Shown here piece after piece: positions 8,008 through 16,322 of a stretch of 34,657 bases of DNA (positions within the stretch are counted from its first letter, which is position 1; every line of letters starts with the position of its first letter). This DNA comes from a bacterium UBA7470 (GTDB taxonomy: Bacteria > Pseudomonadota > Gammaproteobacteria > Burkholderiales > Burkholderiaceae_C): assembly GCA_002479815.1 (NCBI GenBank), contig DLPA01000103.1, positions 595 through 35,251 on the forward strand, in the 5' to 3' direction. The position numbers and the translations under genes were made by a program. The notes beneath the pieces were generated by a model. It had not been told where the DNA came from. It ran no database searches and saw only the letters and a program-made list of their open reading frames with translations.

Positions 8008-10194
8008 ATGACCATAGGCACCGATAGTTTGGAGCCGCCGCGTTTGTCTCGATGGTGGAATGAATGGGTGGAGTTGCTGTCCTCCATGCGTTTTGCCATC
8101 GCCTTGTTGACGGTGATTTGTATTGCTTCCGTCATTGGCACGGTGCTGAAACAACATGAACCGATCAACAATTACGTCAATCAGTTTGGCCCCTTTTGGT
8201 CAGAAGTGTTTGGGCGTTTTGGCCTGTACTCTGTGTACAGCGCATGGTGGTTTTTGGTGATTTTGGCGTTTTTGGTGGTCAGCACCAGCTTGTGCATTTT
8301 GCGCAATACCCCAAAAATTGTGGCTGATTTGAAGGCGTATAAAGAAAACATTCGCGCACAAAGTCTTCAAGCCTTTAAGCACAAAGCCGCTGGCGACTTG
8401 CCCCACGCACCGCAAGATGCTGCACAACAGATCGGGCAACTCTTGGCCTCGGGGGGGTGGAAGGTGCGCTTGCAGTCGCGTCCACAGCCGGATGGTTCTA
8501 CGGGCTGGATGGTGGCGGCCAAAGCAGGCGCGGCCAACAAATTGGGCTATATCGCCGCGCACAGCGCCATTGTCTTGGTGTGCATAGGCGGTTTGTTGGA
8601 CGGCGATTTGATCGTCCGCGCTCAAATGTGGCTCAACGGCAAAGAAATTTACAAAGGTGGTGGACTGATTTCTGAAGTACCCGCCCAGCATCGCTTATCC
8701 CCCACCAACCCCACGTTTCGCGGTAACTTGTTGGTGACAGAAGGCGCCACGGCTGGTACGGCCATTTTGAGTCAACCCACAGGCGTGTTGCTGCAAGATT
8801 TGCCGTTTTCTGTGGAGTTGAAAAAATTCATCGTCGAGTATTACTCCACAGGCATGCCCAAATTATTTGCCAGTGAGATCGTGATTCACGACCACGACAC
8901 GGGCGAAAAACGCGAAGCACGGGTCGAGGTGAATCATCCCGCCATTCATCGTGGTGTGGCGATTTACCAATCCAGTTTTGACGATGGTGGCTCTAGCGTC
9001 AAACTCAAAGCGGTGCCGATGGCGGCAAACACCAAGCCCTTCACGGTCGAAGGGGTCATTGGCGGTACGACCTCCTTGAGCAACGGCGATCAGAAGTTGA
9101 CGCTGGAATACACGGGCTTGCGCGTCATCAACGTCGAAAACTTCAGCGCGAACACCAACACCAATGCCAATGCCAATGGTGCGGATGTACGGGCAGTGGA
9201 TTTGACGCATTCCATTGAAAGCCGTTTGGGTGCGGCCAACAAAACGGTCACACCCAAAGACCTTCGCAACATCGGCCCCAGCATTTCCTACAAACTGCGT
9301 GATGCCGCCGGACAAGCCACCGAGTTCAACAACTACATGTTACCCGTGGAGATCGACGGCAACCGCGTATTTTTACTGGGTATGCGTGACACCACTGGCG
9401 AACCCTTCCGCTACCTGCGTGTGCCTGCGGATGAGCAAGACAGTATGGACGCTTGGCTGCGTTTGCGCGCCGCCTTGCAGGACGACGATTTGCGTCGTCT
9501 CGCCGTGTCTCGTTATGTCAAGTCGGCTGTGGAGCCGGGCAAACCAGAGTTAGAGCAGGCGCTGAGCGCCTCTGCACAACGTGCGCTTGATTTGTTTGCC
9601 GGCGTTGATCCGGCCTTGAAAGACATGGCAGCCAAGGCCACCACGGATTTGCCAGCACCGAGAGGCGGCTTGCAAGCCGTGTCCTTGTTCATGGAGTCCA
9701 ACGTGCCACCCGCCGAGCGTGAACGCGCCAGTGAAGTGCTGGTGCGCATCTTGAATGGTGCTTTGTTCGAGCTGAACCAAGTTGCCCGCGAGCGTGCAGG
9801 CTTAAAACCGCTGCCGCGTGACGAGGCTGCACGGTCTTTTACGACCCAAGCCGTATTGAGCCTCAGTGATGCGTTTTTTTACACCGCCCCTATGGCGTTT
9901 TTGATGCAGGACTTCACCCAAGTGCAAGCCAGCGTGTTTCAAGTGGCGCGTGCGCCGGGCAAAAACATTGTGTATTTGGGCTGTTTGTTTTTGATTTTGG
10001 GCGTATTTGCCATGCTGTACGTGCGTGAAAAACGCTTGTGGGTATGGATCACGTCTCAAAAAACGGCCATTGCCGAGCAAACAGGCAGTCATGCTCAAAT
10101 GGCTTTATCTTGTAACCGCAAGACGCTGGAAGTCGATCAAGAGTTTGAGCAACTGAAAACTCGCTTGCTCCTCCCCACATCTCACCTCAACTGA
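8008..10194 (+). CDS. resB: Cytochrome c biogenesis protein ResB (Ccs1)
   Basis: A 728-residue membrane protein of the System II cytochrome c maturation machinery, which with CcsB exports haem and attaches it to CxxCH motifs in the periplasm. Membrane segments are seen at about 28-47 (beginning SMRFAIALL), 79-99 (WWFLVILAFLVVSTSL), 168-187 (YIAAHSAIVLVCIGG) and near the C terminus (VYLGCLFLILGVFAMLYV). The large stretch between the third and last segments is periplasmic. It carries a short Asn/Thr/Ala repeat (NTNTNANANG, DNA about 9151-9180) coded by near-repeats of AACACC/AATGCC. I use the ATG at 8008; a GTG at 7999 is also in frame, and neither has a clear ribosome site. The length is usual for beta-proteobacterial ResB. 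ccsB starts 18 bases after the stop. Confidence 0.95.
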   Translation: MTIGTDSLEPPRLSRWWNEWVELLSSMRFAIALLTVICIASVIGTVLKQHEPINNYVNQFGPFWSEVFGRFGLYSVYSAWWFLVILAFLVVSTSLCILRNTPKIVADLKAYKENIRAQSLQAFKHKAAGDLPHAPQDAAQQIGQLLASGGWKVRLQSRPQPDGSTGWMVAAKAGAANKLGYIAAHSAIVLVCIGGLLDGDLIVRAQMWLNGKEIYKGGGLISEVPAQHRLSPTNPTFRGNLLVTEGATAGTAILSQPTGVLLQDLPFSVELKKFIVEYYSTGMPKLFASEIVIHDHDTGEKREARVEVNHPAIHRGVAIYQSSFDDGGSSVKLKAVPMAANTKPFTVEGVIGGTTSLSNGDQKLTLEYTGLRVINVENFSANTNTNANANGADVRAVDLTHSIESRLGAANKTVTPKDLRNIGPSISYKLRDAAGQATEFNNYMLPVEIDGNRVFLLGMRDTTGEPFRYLRVPADEQDSMDAWLRLRAALQDDDLRRLAVSRYVKSAVEPGKPELEQALSASAQRALDLFAGVDPALKDMAAKATTDLPAPRGGLQAVSLFMESNVPPAERERASEVLVRILNGALFELNQVARERAGLKPLPRDEAARSFTTQAVLSLSDAFFYTAPMAFLMQDFTQVQASVFQVARAPGKNIVYLGCLFLILGVFAMLYVREKRLWVWITSQKTAIAEQTGSHAQMALSCNRKTLEVDQEFEQLKTRLLLPTSHLN

Positions 10195-10212
10195 CGCATC
10201 AAAGGACATCCG

Positions 10213-11589
10213 ATGAACACGCAGAGCTTGAATCAAGGCCGGGGCCATGCGGCCACCCAGTCTAGCCCTCAAACCATGACGCTCAATCCGGGGTTTTTCA
10301 GCCAACGCACGATGAGCGATTGGCTGTTTGCCGCCCTTTTGCTCATCGGTGCAGGCTGGGTGTTCTTCCGCTACGGGGCGGTGATGGACGTGTATGAAAC
10401 CAGCATTCTGGCGGGGACGGTGCCGGCCTTGATCTGGTTGGGGTGGTTTTGGCGACCGCTGCAAGCCTTGATGATCGGTGTGGCGGTATTGTCGCTGTGG
10501 GCGATTGCCACCTATCAAGTCGATGGCAAGGCGGATTTGGCACGCGCCGATCAAGCCTTCATCTTGAAGTATTTTTTATCAAGCCAATCCGCAATTTTGT
10601 GGATGAGTATGCTCTTTTTTATGAGTACGGTGTTTTACTGGTTGGGGGTGTTTTCACGTCAACACGCCCCCACAATGGAGGCGCTAGGCTCTAAAGTGGC
10701 GTGGGCGGGCGTGGTGCTGGCCTTGGTGGGCACGATGGTGCGCTGGTACGAAGGTCACCAAATGGGGCCCGACATCGGCCACATCCCCGTCAGCAATTTG
10801 TACGAAGTCTTTGTGCTGTTTTGTTGGATGACGGCGCTGTTTTACCTGTATTACGAGGCCATTTACAAGACCCGTGCTTTGGGGTCGTTTGTCATGCTGG
10901 TGGTCAGTGCGGCGGTGGGTTTTTTGCTGTGGTACACCGTGGTGCGCGAAGCGCATCAAATTCAGCCCTTGATTCCGGCCCTGCAAAGCTGGTGGATGAA
11001 AATTCATGTACCCGCCAACTTTGTCGGCTATGGCACCTTTGCCATTGCTGCGATGGTGGCCTTCGCTTACCTCATCAAACAAAGCGCCAGCGAAACCCGC
11101 TGGTACAAGTTGGCCCCGCTGTGGTTGCTGGGCGTGGTGCTGTGTTTTGAACCGATTGTGTTCCGACAAGGCAAAACCGAGCAAAGCAGCAGCTACTGGT
11201 TCATCTACTTTGGCATCTCAGCCCTGATCGTGGCGGGGGTGTTGAGCATACGCCAACGCTTGGCCGAGCGCCTGCCCAGCTTTGAGGTGCTGGACGATGT
11301 GATGTACAAAGCCATCGCCATCGGCTTTGCCTTTTTCACCATCGCCACGGTGTTGGGCGCACTGTGGGCAGCGGATGCGTGGGGCGGCTATTGGAGCTGG
11401 GACCCCAAAGAAACCTGGGCTTTGATCGTGTGGTTGAACTACGCCGCGTGGCTGCACATGCGTCTGATGAAGGGCTTGCGCGGCACGGTGTCGGCGTGGT
11501 GGGCCTTGATCGGCTTGGCGATCACGACGTTTGCTTTCCTCGGCGTGAATATGTTTTTGTCTGGTTTGCACAGCTATGGCAGTTTGTAA
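10213..11589 (+). CDS. ccsB: Cytochrome c biogenesis protein CcsB (CcsA/ResC family)
   Basis: A 458-residue multi-pass membrane protein, the haem-handling partner of ResB in System II. The hallmark tryptophan-rich WWD-type motif is WGGYWSWDPKETWAL (390-404) near the C terminus, at the outer face of the membrane. Candidate haem-ligand histidines are His265 (KIHVPANF), His415 (WLHMR) and His453. At least eight hydrophobic segments are evident. The first 35 residues are polar and cytoplasmic. The ATG at 10213 has AAAGGA 7 bases upstream. It is in an operon with resB (18-base gap). Downstream there is no further gene on this strand; the transcript runs into repeat element A with its central terminator. 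Both cytochromes of this window carry CxxCH sites that would need this system. Confidence 0.95.
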   Translation: MNTQSLNQGRGHAATQSSPQTMTLNPGFFSQRTMSDWLFAALLLIGAGWVFFRYGAVMDVYETSILAGTVPALIWLGWFWRPLQALMIGVAVLSLWAIATYQVDGKADLARADQAFILKYFLSSQSAILWMSMLFFMSTVFYWLGVFSRQHAPTMEALGSKVAWAGVVLALVGTMVRWYEGHQMGPDIGHIPVSNLYEVFVLFCWMTALFYLYYEAIYKTRALGSFVMLVVSAAVGFLLWYTVVREAHQIQPLIPALQSWWMKIHVPANFVGYGTFAIAAMVAFAYLIKQSASETRWYKLAPLWLLGVVLCFEPIVFRQGKTEQSSSYWFIYFGISALIVAGVLSIRQRLAERLPSFEVLDDVMYKAIAIGFAFFTIATVLGALWAADAWGGYWSWDPKETWALIVWLNYAAWLHMRLMKGLRGTVSAWWALIGLAITTFAFLGVNMFLSGLHSYGSL

Positions 11590-11601
11590 GTTAGCAAAAA
11601 G

Positions 11602-11836
11602 CATAGTAAAAAATGTGAGCTTTTTACGCAAGTAATACGTGGCTTACAGCCGATATGTATCTTAAAAAAGACTGTTATTCTTAAAAAACAGTCCCCTGAA
11701 TGAACAAAAAGCCCGTTTTCTAAGGCAGAAAACGGGCTTTTTTACTGTTTTTTTATGGTTTTAGGTCATTTATTTTGAATGAAATAAGCTGTAAGACACG
11801 TATTTCCTGCGTGAGCAGCTCACTTTTTTTACTATC
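11602..11836. repeat. Repeat element A: ~235-bp MITE-like element with inverted ends
   Basis: A non-coding element filling the gap between the convergent genes ccsB (stop 11589) and lysA (stop 11867). Left end 11602-11650 and right end 11788-11836 are inverted copies: 41 of 49 bases match when the right arm is reverse-complemented. Each arm begins with ATAGTAAAAAA, followed by TGAGCT, then ACGCA, and ends CTTACAGC. TA lies next to the GTAAAAAA end on both sides. The right arm holds the perfect palindrome gtgagcAgctcac (11811-11823). A small stem-loop (11670-11676 with 11687-11693) and the main terminator hairpin (11711-11737) lie between the arms. A related copy of the same length lies at 30795-31030. 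No transposase is present. I do not recognise the family. Confidence 0.8.
11706..11743. terminator. Bidirectional intrinsic terminator inside element A
   Basis: A perfect 10-bp stem (11711-11720 with 11728-11737) with a 7-base loop is flanked by five A on the left and six T on the right. It therefore reads as a terminator on both strands and can stop ccsB and lysA transcripts. The A/T flanks can extend the stem to 15 bp. Confidence 0.9.
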
Positions 11837-11866
11837 TTTTTCTGTGCTGTTTGAGGGCAGAGAGTC

Positions 11867-13171
11867 TCAGGCCGCTGAGGTCGCTGAGGGCAATAAATGC
11901 TCGCGTTGCCACAGGTCGCTCAAGGGTTCGCGTTGCCGGATGAGGTGCGTTTGACCTTCGGCAATCATCAGTTCAGCTGCACGGCTTCGGGTGTTGTAGT
12001 TGCTGGACATGCTCATGCAGTAAGCGCCTGCCGACAAGACGGCCAAGTAATCGCCCGATTGCACAGTGAGGCTGCGGTCGCGGCCCAGCCAATCGCCGCT
12101 TTCGCAGACGGGGCCTACCACGTCATACATCGCAGCGCCACGGGCGCGAGGCTGCACTTCAACGATGCGGTGGTAGGCCTCGTACATGGCTGGGCGTGGC
12201 AAGTCGTTCATGGCGGCATCGACGATGCAGAAGTTTTTGTGTTCGCCGTCTTTGAGGTAGAGCACTTCGGTGAGGCATACGCCGGCGTTGCCTACCAGCG
12301 AGCGCCCGGGTTCGATCATGAAATGGCGTTGACCAAAACCGCGCGCATCCAAACGCGCAAAAAGCGACTGCCACAACTCGTTGGCGCGGGGCGGCGTGTC
12401 GCCTTGGTAGTCGATGCCTAAACCACCGCCAAAGTCGATGTGCGCCAAGGCGATACCGGCGGTTTCTATGGCAAGGACCAAATCCAAAATGCGATCCATC
12501 GCATCCAGATAAGGCTCGACTTCGGTGATTTGTGAACCGATGTGGCAATCAATCCCCACCACACGCAAGCCCGGCAATTGCGCCGCACGTTGGTAGGTCT
12601 GGAGCACTTCCTCGTGGGCAATCCCAAATTTATTGCCTTTTAAGCCCGTCGAGATGTAGGGGTGGGTTTTGGCATCGACGTTGGGGTTGACACGTAGGCT
12701 GATGGGGGCTTGCGTGCCCATCGCCAGCGCCACTTCGTTCAATACGTTCAATTCAGCGACACTTTCCACGTTGAAGCAGCCAATGCCCACTTGCAATGCA
12801 CGACGCATCTCGGCGCGGGTTTTGCCCACGCCAGAAAAAATGATGCGATTCGGTGCAGCGCCAACGGCCAAAGCGCGTTCCAATTCGCCGCCAGACACGA
12901 TGTCAAAACCACAGCCTGCTTGCGCAAAGACCTGCAAAACCGCCAGCGATGAATTGGCTTTCATGGCGTAGCAAATGGAGACTTGGCGGCCTTCAAAACC
13001 TGCTTGGTATGCAGTCAGCGCGTCCTGCATGGCTGATTTTGAATAGACAAACAAGGGCGTTTGATGTTGCTGTGCCAAGGGCGCGAGGGCAACGCCATCA
13101 AGCGCCAGCCCATCGGCGGTGTAGCTCAAATGGCTGTTCAAGGGGAGGGCAGAAATAGAGGTGCTGTTCAT
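11867..13171 (-). CDS. lysA: Diaminopimelate decarboxylase
   Basis: A 434-residue PLP-dependent fold-type III enzyme that decarboxylates meso-diaminopimelate to L-lysine, the last step of lysine synthesis. The PLP lysine is Lys71 in CYAMKANSS. HIGSQ (200-204), FGGGLGIDY (237-245) and EPGRSLV (from Glu277) bind the cofactor phosphate and ring. CESGD (356-360) carries the conserved active-site Cys356 contributed to the partner subunit. The frame is open upstream to 13306, but that part overlaps lptM; the ATG at 13171 gives the expected N terminus and lies 11 bases after the lptM stop. The lptM-lysA pair next to cyaY is a widespread arrangement in proteobacteria. Its 3' end faces element A. Confidence 0.96.
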   Translation of the reverse strand: MNSTSISALPLNSHLSYTADGLALDGVALAPLAQQHQTPLFVYSKSAMQDALTAYQAGFEGRQVSICYAMKANSSLAVLQVFAQAGCGFDIVSGGELERALAVGAAPNRIIFSGVGKTRAEMRRALQVGIGCFNVESVAELNVLNEVALAMGTQAPISLRVNPNVDAKTHPYISTGLKGNKFGIAHEEVLQTYQRAAQLPGLRVVGIDCHIGSQITEVEPYLDAMDRILDLVLAIETAGIALAHIDFGGGLGIDYQGDTPPRANELWQSLFARLDARGFGQRHFMIEPGRSLVGNAGVCLTEVLYLKDGEHKNFCIVDAAMNDLPRPAMYEAYHRIVEVQPRARGAAMYDVVGPVCESGDWLGRDRSLTVQSGDYLAVLSAGAYCMSMSSNYNTRSRAAELMIAEGQTHLIRQREPLSDLWQREHLLPSATSAA

Positions 13172-13182
13172 GGCGGTACAAA

Positions 13183-13398
13183 TCAAGGTCTGGCGGTGGA
13201 GGTGGTCGCTGAGGGGGGGCTGGCGTTGGTTTTTGCGTTGGTGCTTGTGCTGGCGTTCGCACCGGTGCCTGTGCTGGGTAAGGTCAGCGGGCCTTTTTGA
13301 CCACAAGCGCCGATCAATAGCCCTGTGCTCAGCACACTTAAGGCGAACGCGCTTTTGAGGGGCGTGCGCAGTCGCCCTAGAATCGTCTGAGACATCAT
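13183..13398 (-). CDS. lptM: LptM-like small lipoprotein (YifL family)
   Basis: A small lipoprotein, 71 residues from the ATG at 13398. The signal peptide ends in IGAC, and the residues right after the lipid-bearing Cys are GQKGPLTLP. This CGQKGPL-LP motif is the signature of LptM/YifL, a lipoprotein reported to help mature the LptDE lipopolysaccharide translocon in the outer membrane. The rest is a low-complexity tail rich in Ser, Thr, Asn and Ala, coded by imperfect short repeats. ATGs at 13410 and 13395 are also possible starts. It is immediately upstream of lysA, likely co-transcribed, and diverges from cyaY with only about 35 bases between start codons, so the two promoters must overlap or lie in coding sequence. 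Confidence 0.85.
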   Translation of the reverse strand: MMSQTILGRLRTPLKSAFALSVLSTGLLIGACGQKGPLTLPSTGTGANASTSTNAKTNASPPSATTSTARP

Positions 13399-13433
13399 CT
13401 TAAAAACCATTTAAAAACTGTTTGGAAACGGGT

Positions 13434-13763
13434 ATGACGGACAAAGAGTATTTGGAGCAAGCGGAAGCCGCCCTCAAAGCGATTGAGTTGGCGTGTGATC
13501 GCATCAATGAGGAAACGGAGGTTGATCTGGACAACCAACGTGTGGGGGGGATGGTCACGCTGACCTTCGCTGATCGTTCGCAAATTGTCATCAATCTTCA
13601 AAAACCTTTGCATGAGATTTGGGTTGCAGCAAGGCGTGGCGGTTATCACTTTCGGTGGGAGGCCACGCAATGGCGGGATACCAAAGGCGCTGGAGAACTG
13701 TTTGCGTTGCTCAGCAGTGTGGCTTCAGAGCAAGCGCACAGCTCTCTTGTGTTTACTGCCTGA
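13434..13763 (+). CDS. cyaY: Frataxin-like iron-sulfur protein CyaY
   Basis: A 109-residue frataxin homologue that binds iron and modulates iron-sulfur cluster assembly on IscS/IscU. Family features are the acidic N-terminal helix (MTDKEYLEQAEAALKAIE), the EVDLDNQRVGGMVTLTF strand with its acidic residues, the NLQKPLHEIWVAARRGGYHFRW core, and a closing helix. Length fits bacterial CyaY (about 105-110). The ATG at 13434 is used; a TTG four codons upstream (13422) is in frame but adds nothing conserved. The stop overlaps the end of mrcA on the opposite strand by 11 bases. It stands alone on its strand. Confidence 0.94.
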   Translation: MTDKEYLEQAEAALKAIELACDRINEETEVDLDNQRVGGMVTLTFADRSQIVINLQKPLHEIWVAARRGGYHFRWEATQWRDTKGAGELFALLSSVASEQAHSSLVFTA

Positions 13764-16134
13764 ACAAGTCAATAATGCCCTTGCGTTCGTCGGGGACGAC
13801 GGGTGTCGCTGGACTGTGTGTGTCTTCTGCCCCTGCTGCATCCAAGGCTTGATCGAAACCTAAGCGATCAACTGCGCCATGCTCGTATTCGGCGTAACGC
13901 CAATCACCGGCTTGAACCACACTGTCTGGGCGAGACATTTCCACCACAGGGGTTTGTTTGAGCGCCTCCTGCATATAGCTGATCCAAATCGGGAGACTCA
14001 GCCCCCCGCCTGTTTCGCGGCTGCCTAAGTTTTTGGGGTTGTCATACCCCACCCAAACCGCAGCGACCACCGTCGGGTGATAGCCTACAAACCAAGCATC
14101 CATGGCATCGTTGGTGGTGCCGGTTTTACCGTACAAATCAGGACGTTTGAGTGTGGCTTGTGCTCGTGCGGCCGTGCCTGATCGAGTGATTTCTTGCAAC
14201 AAACTACCCATGACGAAGGCGTTGCGCTCCTCCAATACGCGCTGTGCTTCGGTGTAATTTTGCGGGGGAGCCTCAAGGATGACGTTGCCCTGATGGTCTG
14301 TAATCCGGCTGATGAGCATGGGGGGTACCAAGTGCCCTCCTGTGGCAAACACGCCATAGGCAGAGGCCATCTGCAAAGGTGTGACCACGCCAGCACCCAA
14401 GGCCATGGTCAAATAAGGAGGATGCTTGTTGGAGTCAAATCCAAAGCGACTCACCCATTGTTGAGCACTGTGCGCTCCGACTGTTTGCAAGATGCGAATC
14501 GACACCATGTTCTTGGACTTTGCCAATGCGGTTCGCACCGACATGGCACCCTCAAATTTACCGTCATAGTTTTTGGGCTCCCAAGGCTTGCCGCCGGTTT
14601 CTGCTGCACTAAAAAACAGGGGGCTGTCGTCCACCACGGTGGCCGGATGGACTCCTTTTTCAAGGGCAGCAGAATAGATAAAAGGCTTGAAGCTAGAACC
14701 CGGTTGTCGCCAGGCTTGGGTGGCGTGGTTGAACTTGTTTTTCTGGAAATCAAATCCACCTACCAGCGCCCTGATAGAGCCATTGCGTGGGTCTAAAGCA
14801 ACAAAGGCCCCTTCTACTTCGGGCAGTTGGGTGATGTCCCATCCGTGTTTTGCATTTTTAATGATCCGCACAATCGCACCCCGACGCAGCTTGATCTGTG
14901 GGGGTGCTTTTTCTGCCAAGCCTGATTGAACGGGTTTGAGTCCTTCTCCGGTGATCTCTACCGTTTTGGCATCTTGACGCATCACCAGCACACGCTTGGC
15001 AGAGGCTTCTAGTACCACTGCCGCGAGTACATCCCCGTTATCAGGGTATTCCGCCAAAAGCTCATCAACGTTTTCTTCTAATGCAGTGTTCTCACTGGGA
15101 ATGACAATGAACTTTTCAGGGCCACGATAGACTTGCCGACGTTCAAAATCCATCAGCCCTTGTCGCAGTGCTCGATACGCCGCCTGTTGTTCTGTACTGC
15201 GTATGGTGGTGGTAACGTTTAAACCGCGTGTGTAGGCTTCATCTCCGTATTGACTGAAAACGGCTTGACGCACCATCTCCGCCACATAGTCCCCTCGCAC
15301 CCGTTCTGCTGGCTGGCTGGTCTTCAATTTGAGGGGCGTATTTTTTGCTGTCTCTGCGTCACTAGATTTGATAAACCCATTCTCAACCATCCGATCAATG
15401 ATGTAGTGCTGGCGGATTTTGGCGCGTTGTGGATTACTGAAGGGATTGAAAGCCGAGGGTGCTTTCGGTAAACCTGCAAGCATGGCCGCCTCAGAAATGC
15501 TGACATCTTTGAGTTGCTTGCCAAAATAAATTTGCGATGCTGCGGCAAACCCATAGGCTCGATGGCCCAGAAAAATCTGGTTCATGTAGATTTCTAAAAT
15601 CTGATCTTTGCTGAGTTGATGTTCTAACTTAAAAGTGAGAAGGATTTCGTACAGCTTGCGGGTGTATGTTTTTTCGGCGCTCAGATACACGTTCCTTGCC
15701 ACCTGCATACTGATCGTGGACGCGCCTTGGCTTTTGGCTCTACCGAAATTCGCCAAAGCAGCGCGAATCATGCCCAGATAATCCACGCCATGATGGTCGA
15801 AAAATCTGGCATCTTCTGCAGCGAGAACGGCCTGCTTCATGACATCAGGAATATCCGTAATTGCAGTAAATTCCCTGCGTTCTTCGCCGAACTCGGCCAG
15901 CATTTCGCCCTCTGCAGAAAATACCCTTAAAGGCAATTTCGGCCGGTATGCCAGAAGGTTAGAAACGTCTGGAAGATTGGGGTATGTGGCTGCAAAAACG
16001 AGTCCAACGGTCAGCAAACCGATCCCGATGAGCGACATTCCAAGGGCCACCAGCGTTGCCATCCACTTCACGAGTGTTTTGATGGCCGATGGTTTGCGTG
16101 GTGCATCAGTTGTCGGGGATGTATATTCCGCCAT
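13753..16134 (-). CDS. mrcA: Penicillin-binding protein 1A
   Basis: A 793-residue bifunctional peptidoglycan synthase that polymerises glycan strands and cross-links peptides in the periplasm. One N-terminal membrane anchor (about 25-50) is followed by the glycosyltransferase domain with catalytic Glu107 in AAEDARFF, and QGASTISMQ (136-144). The PBP1A-type OB-like region lies between the two catalytic domains. The transpeptidase has SxxK at Ser480 (GSSFKPF), SxN at 540-542 (SKN) and KTG at 670-672. The ATG at 16134 has AAGG before it; the frame is open 22 codons upstream. It diverges from pilM, a pairing I recall in many beta- and gammaproteobacteria, where PBP1A and the pilus machine share the envelope. 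Its end overlaps cyaY by 11 bases. Confidence 0.96.
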   Translation of the reverse strand: MAEYTSPTTDAPRKPSAIKTLVKWMATLVALGMSLIGIGLLTVGLVFAATYPNLPDVSNLLAYRPKLPLRVFSAEGEMLAEFGEERREFTAITDIPDVMKQAVLAAEDARFFDHHGVDYLGMIRAALANFGRAKSQGASTISMQVARNVYLSAEKTYTRKLYEILLTFKLEHQLSKDQILEIYMNQIFLGHRAYGFAAASQIYFGKQLKDVSISEAAMLAGLPKAPSAFNPFSNPQRAKIRQHYIIDRMVENGFIKSSDAETAKNTPLKLKTSQPAERVRGDYVAEMVRQAVFSQYGDEAYTRGLNVTTTIRSTEQQAAYRALRQGLMDFERRQVYRGPEKFIVIPSENTALEENVDELLAEYPDNGDVLAAVVLEASAKRVLVMRQDAKTVEITGEGLKPVQSGLAEKAPPQIKLRRGAIVRIIKNAKHGWDITQLPEVEGAFVALDPRNGSIRALVGGFDFQKNKFNHATQAWRQPGSSFKPFIYSAALEKGVHPATVVDDSPLFFSAAETGGKPWEPKNYDGKFEGAMSVRTALAKSKNMVSIRILQTVGAHSAQQWVSRFGFDSNKHPPYLTMALGAGVVTPLQMASAYGVFATGGHLVPPMLISRITDHQGNVILEAPPQNYTEAQRVLEERNAFVMGSLLQEITRSGTAARAQATLKRPDLYGKTGTTNDAMDAWFVGYHPTVVAAVWVGYDNPKNLGSRETGGGLSLPIWISYMQEALKQTPVVEMSRPDSVVQAGDWRYAEYEHGAVDRLGFDQALDAAGAEDTHSPATPVVPDERKGIIDLFRQ

Positions 16135-16167
16135 GTGAACCTTGGTTGTGAAGTGAGCAAGATGTCG

Positions 16168-16173
16168 ATTATA
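16168..16173 (-). promoter_or_regulatory. Candidate -10 box of the mrcA promoter
   Basis: On the minus strand these bases read TATAAT, 34 bases before the mrcA start. The -35 region 17 bases upstream is poor, so another activator or a weak promoter is implied. Confidence 0.38.
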
Positions 16174-16239
16174 AAAATCCTTATCTGAGAGAGAACGCAC
16201 AGAAATCAGGCATCATCGCCCCATCAGTCAGATATAGTT

Positions 16240-16268
16240 TTGCTAAGCTGTGGGTCTGCTGCTAGCAT
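16240..16268 (+). promoter_or_regulatory. Candidate promoter of the pilM operon
   Basis: TTGCTA (16240-16245) and TAGCAT (16263-16268) are separated by exactly 17 bases; each matches the sigma-70 consensus at four of six bases. It lies 55 bases before the pilM start in the 188-base gap shared with the divergent mrcA promoter. Confidence 0.35.
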
Positions 16269-16322
16269 AGATGCTCACCCAAACAGCAGTAAGGCTATTC
16301 AACGTTTTTTGCCGAGGTCGTC

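Noticed and set aside
9151..9180. Short tandem repeat of AACACC/AATGCC units in resB
   Set aside because: It codes a brief Asn/Thr/Ala linker in the periplasmic part and keeps the frame; too short to count as a repeat locus.
11897..12421. Plus-strand open frame opposite lysA
   Set aside because: The lysA reading on the other strand has all catalytic motifs; this frame is a shadow.
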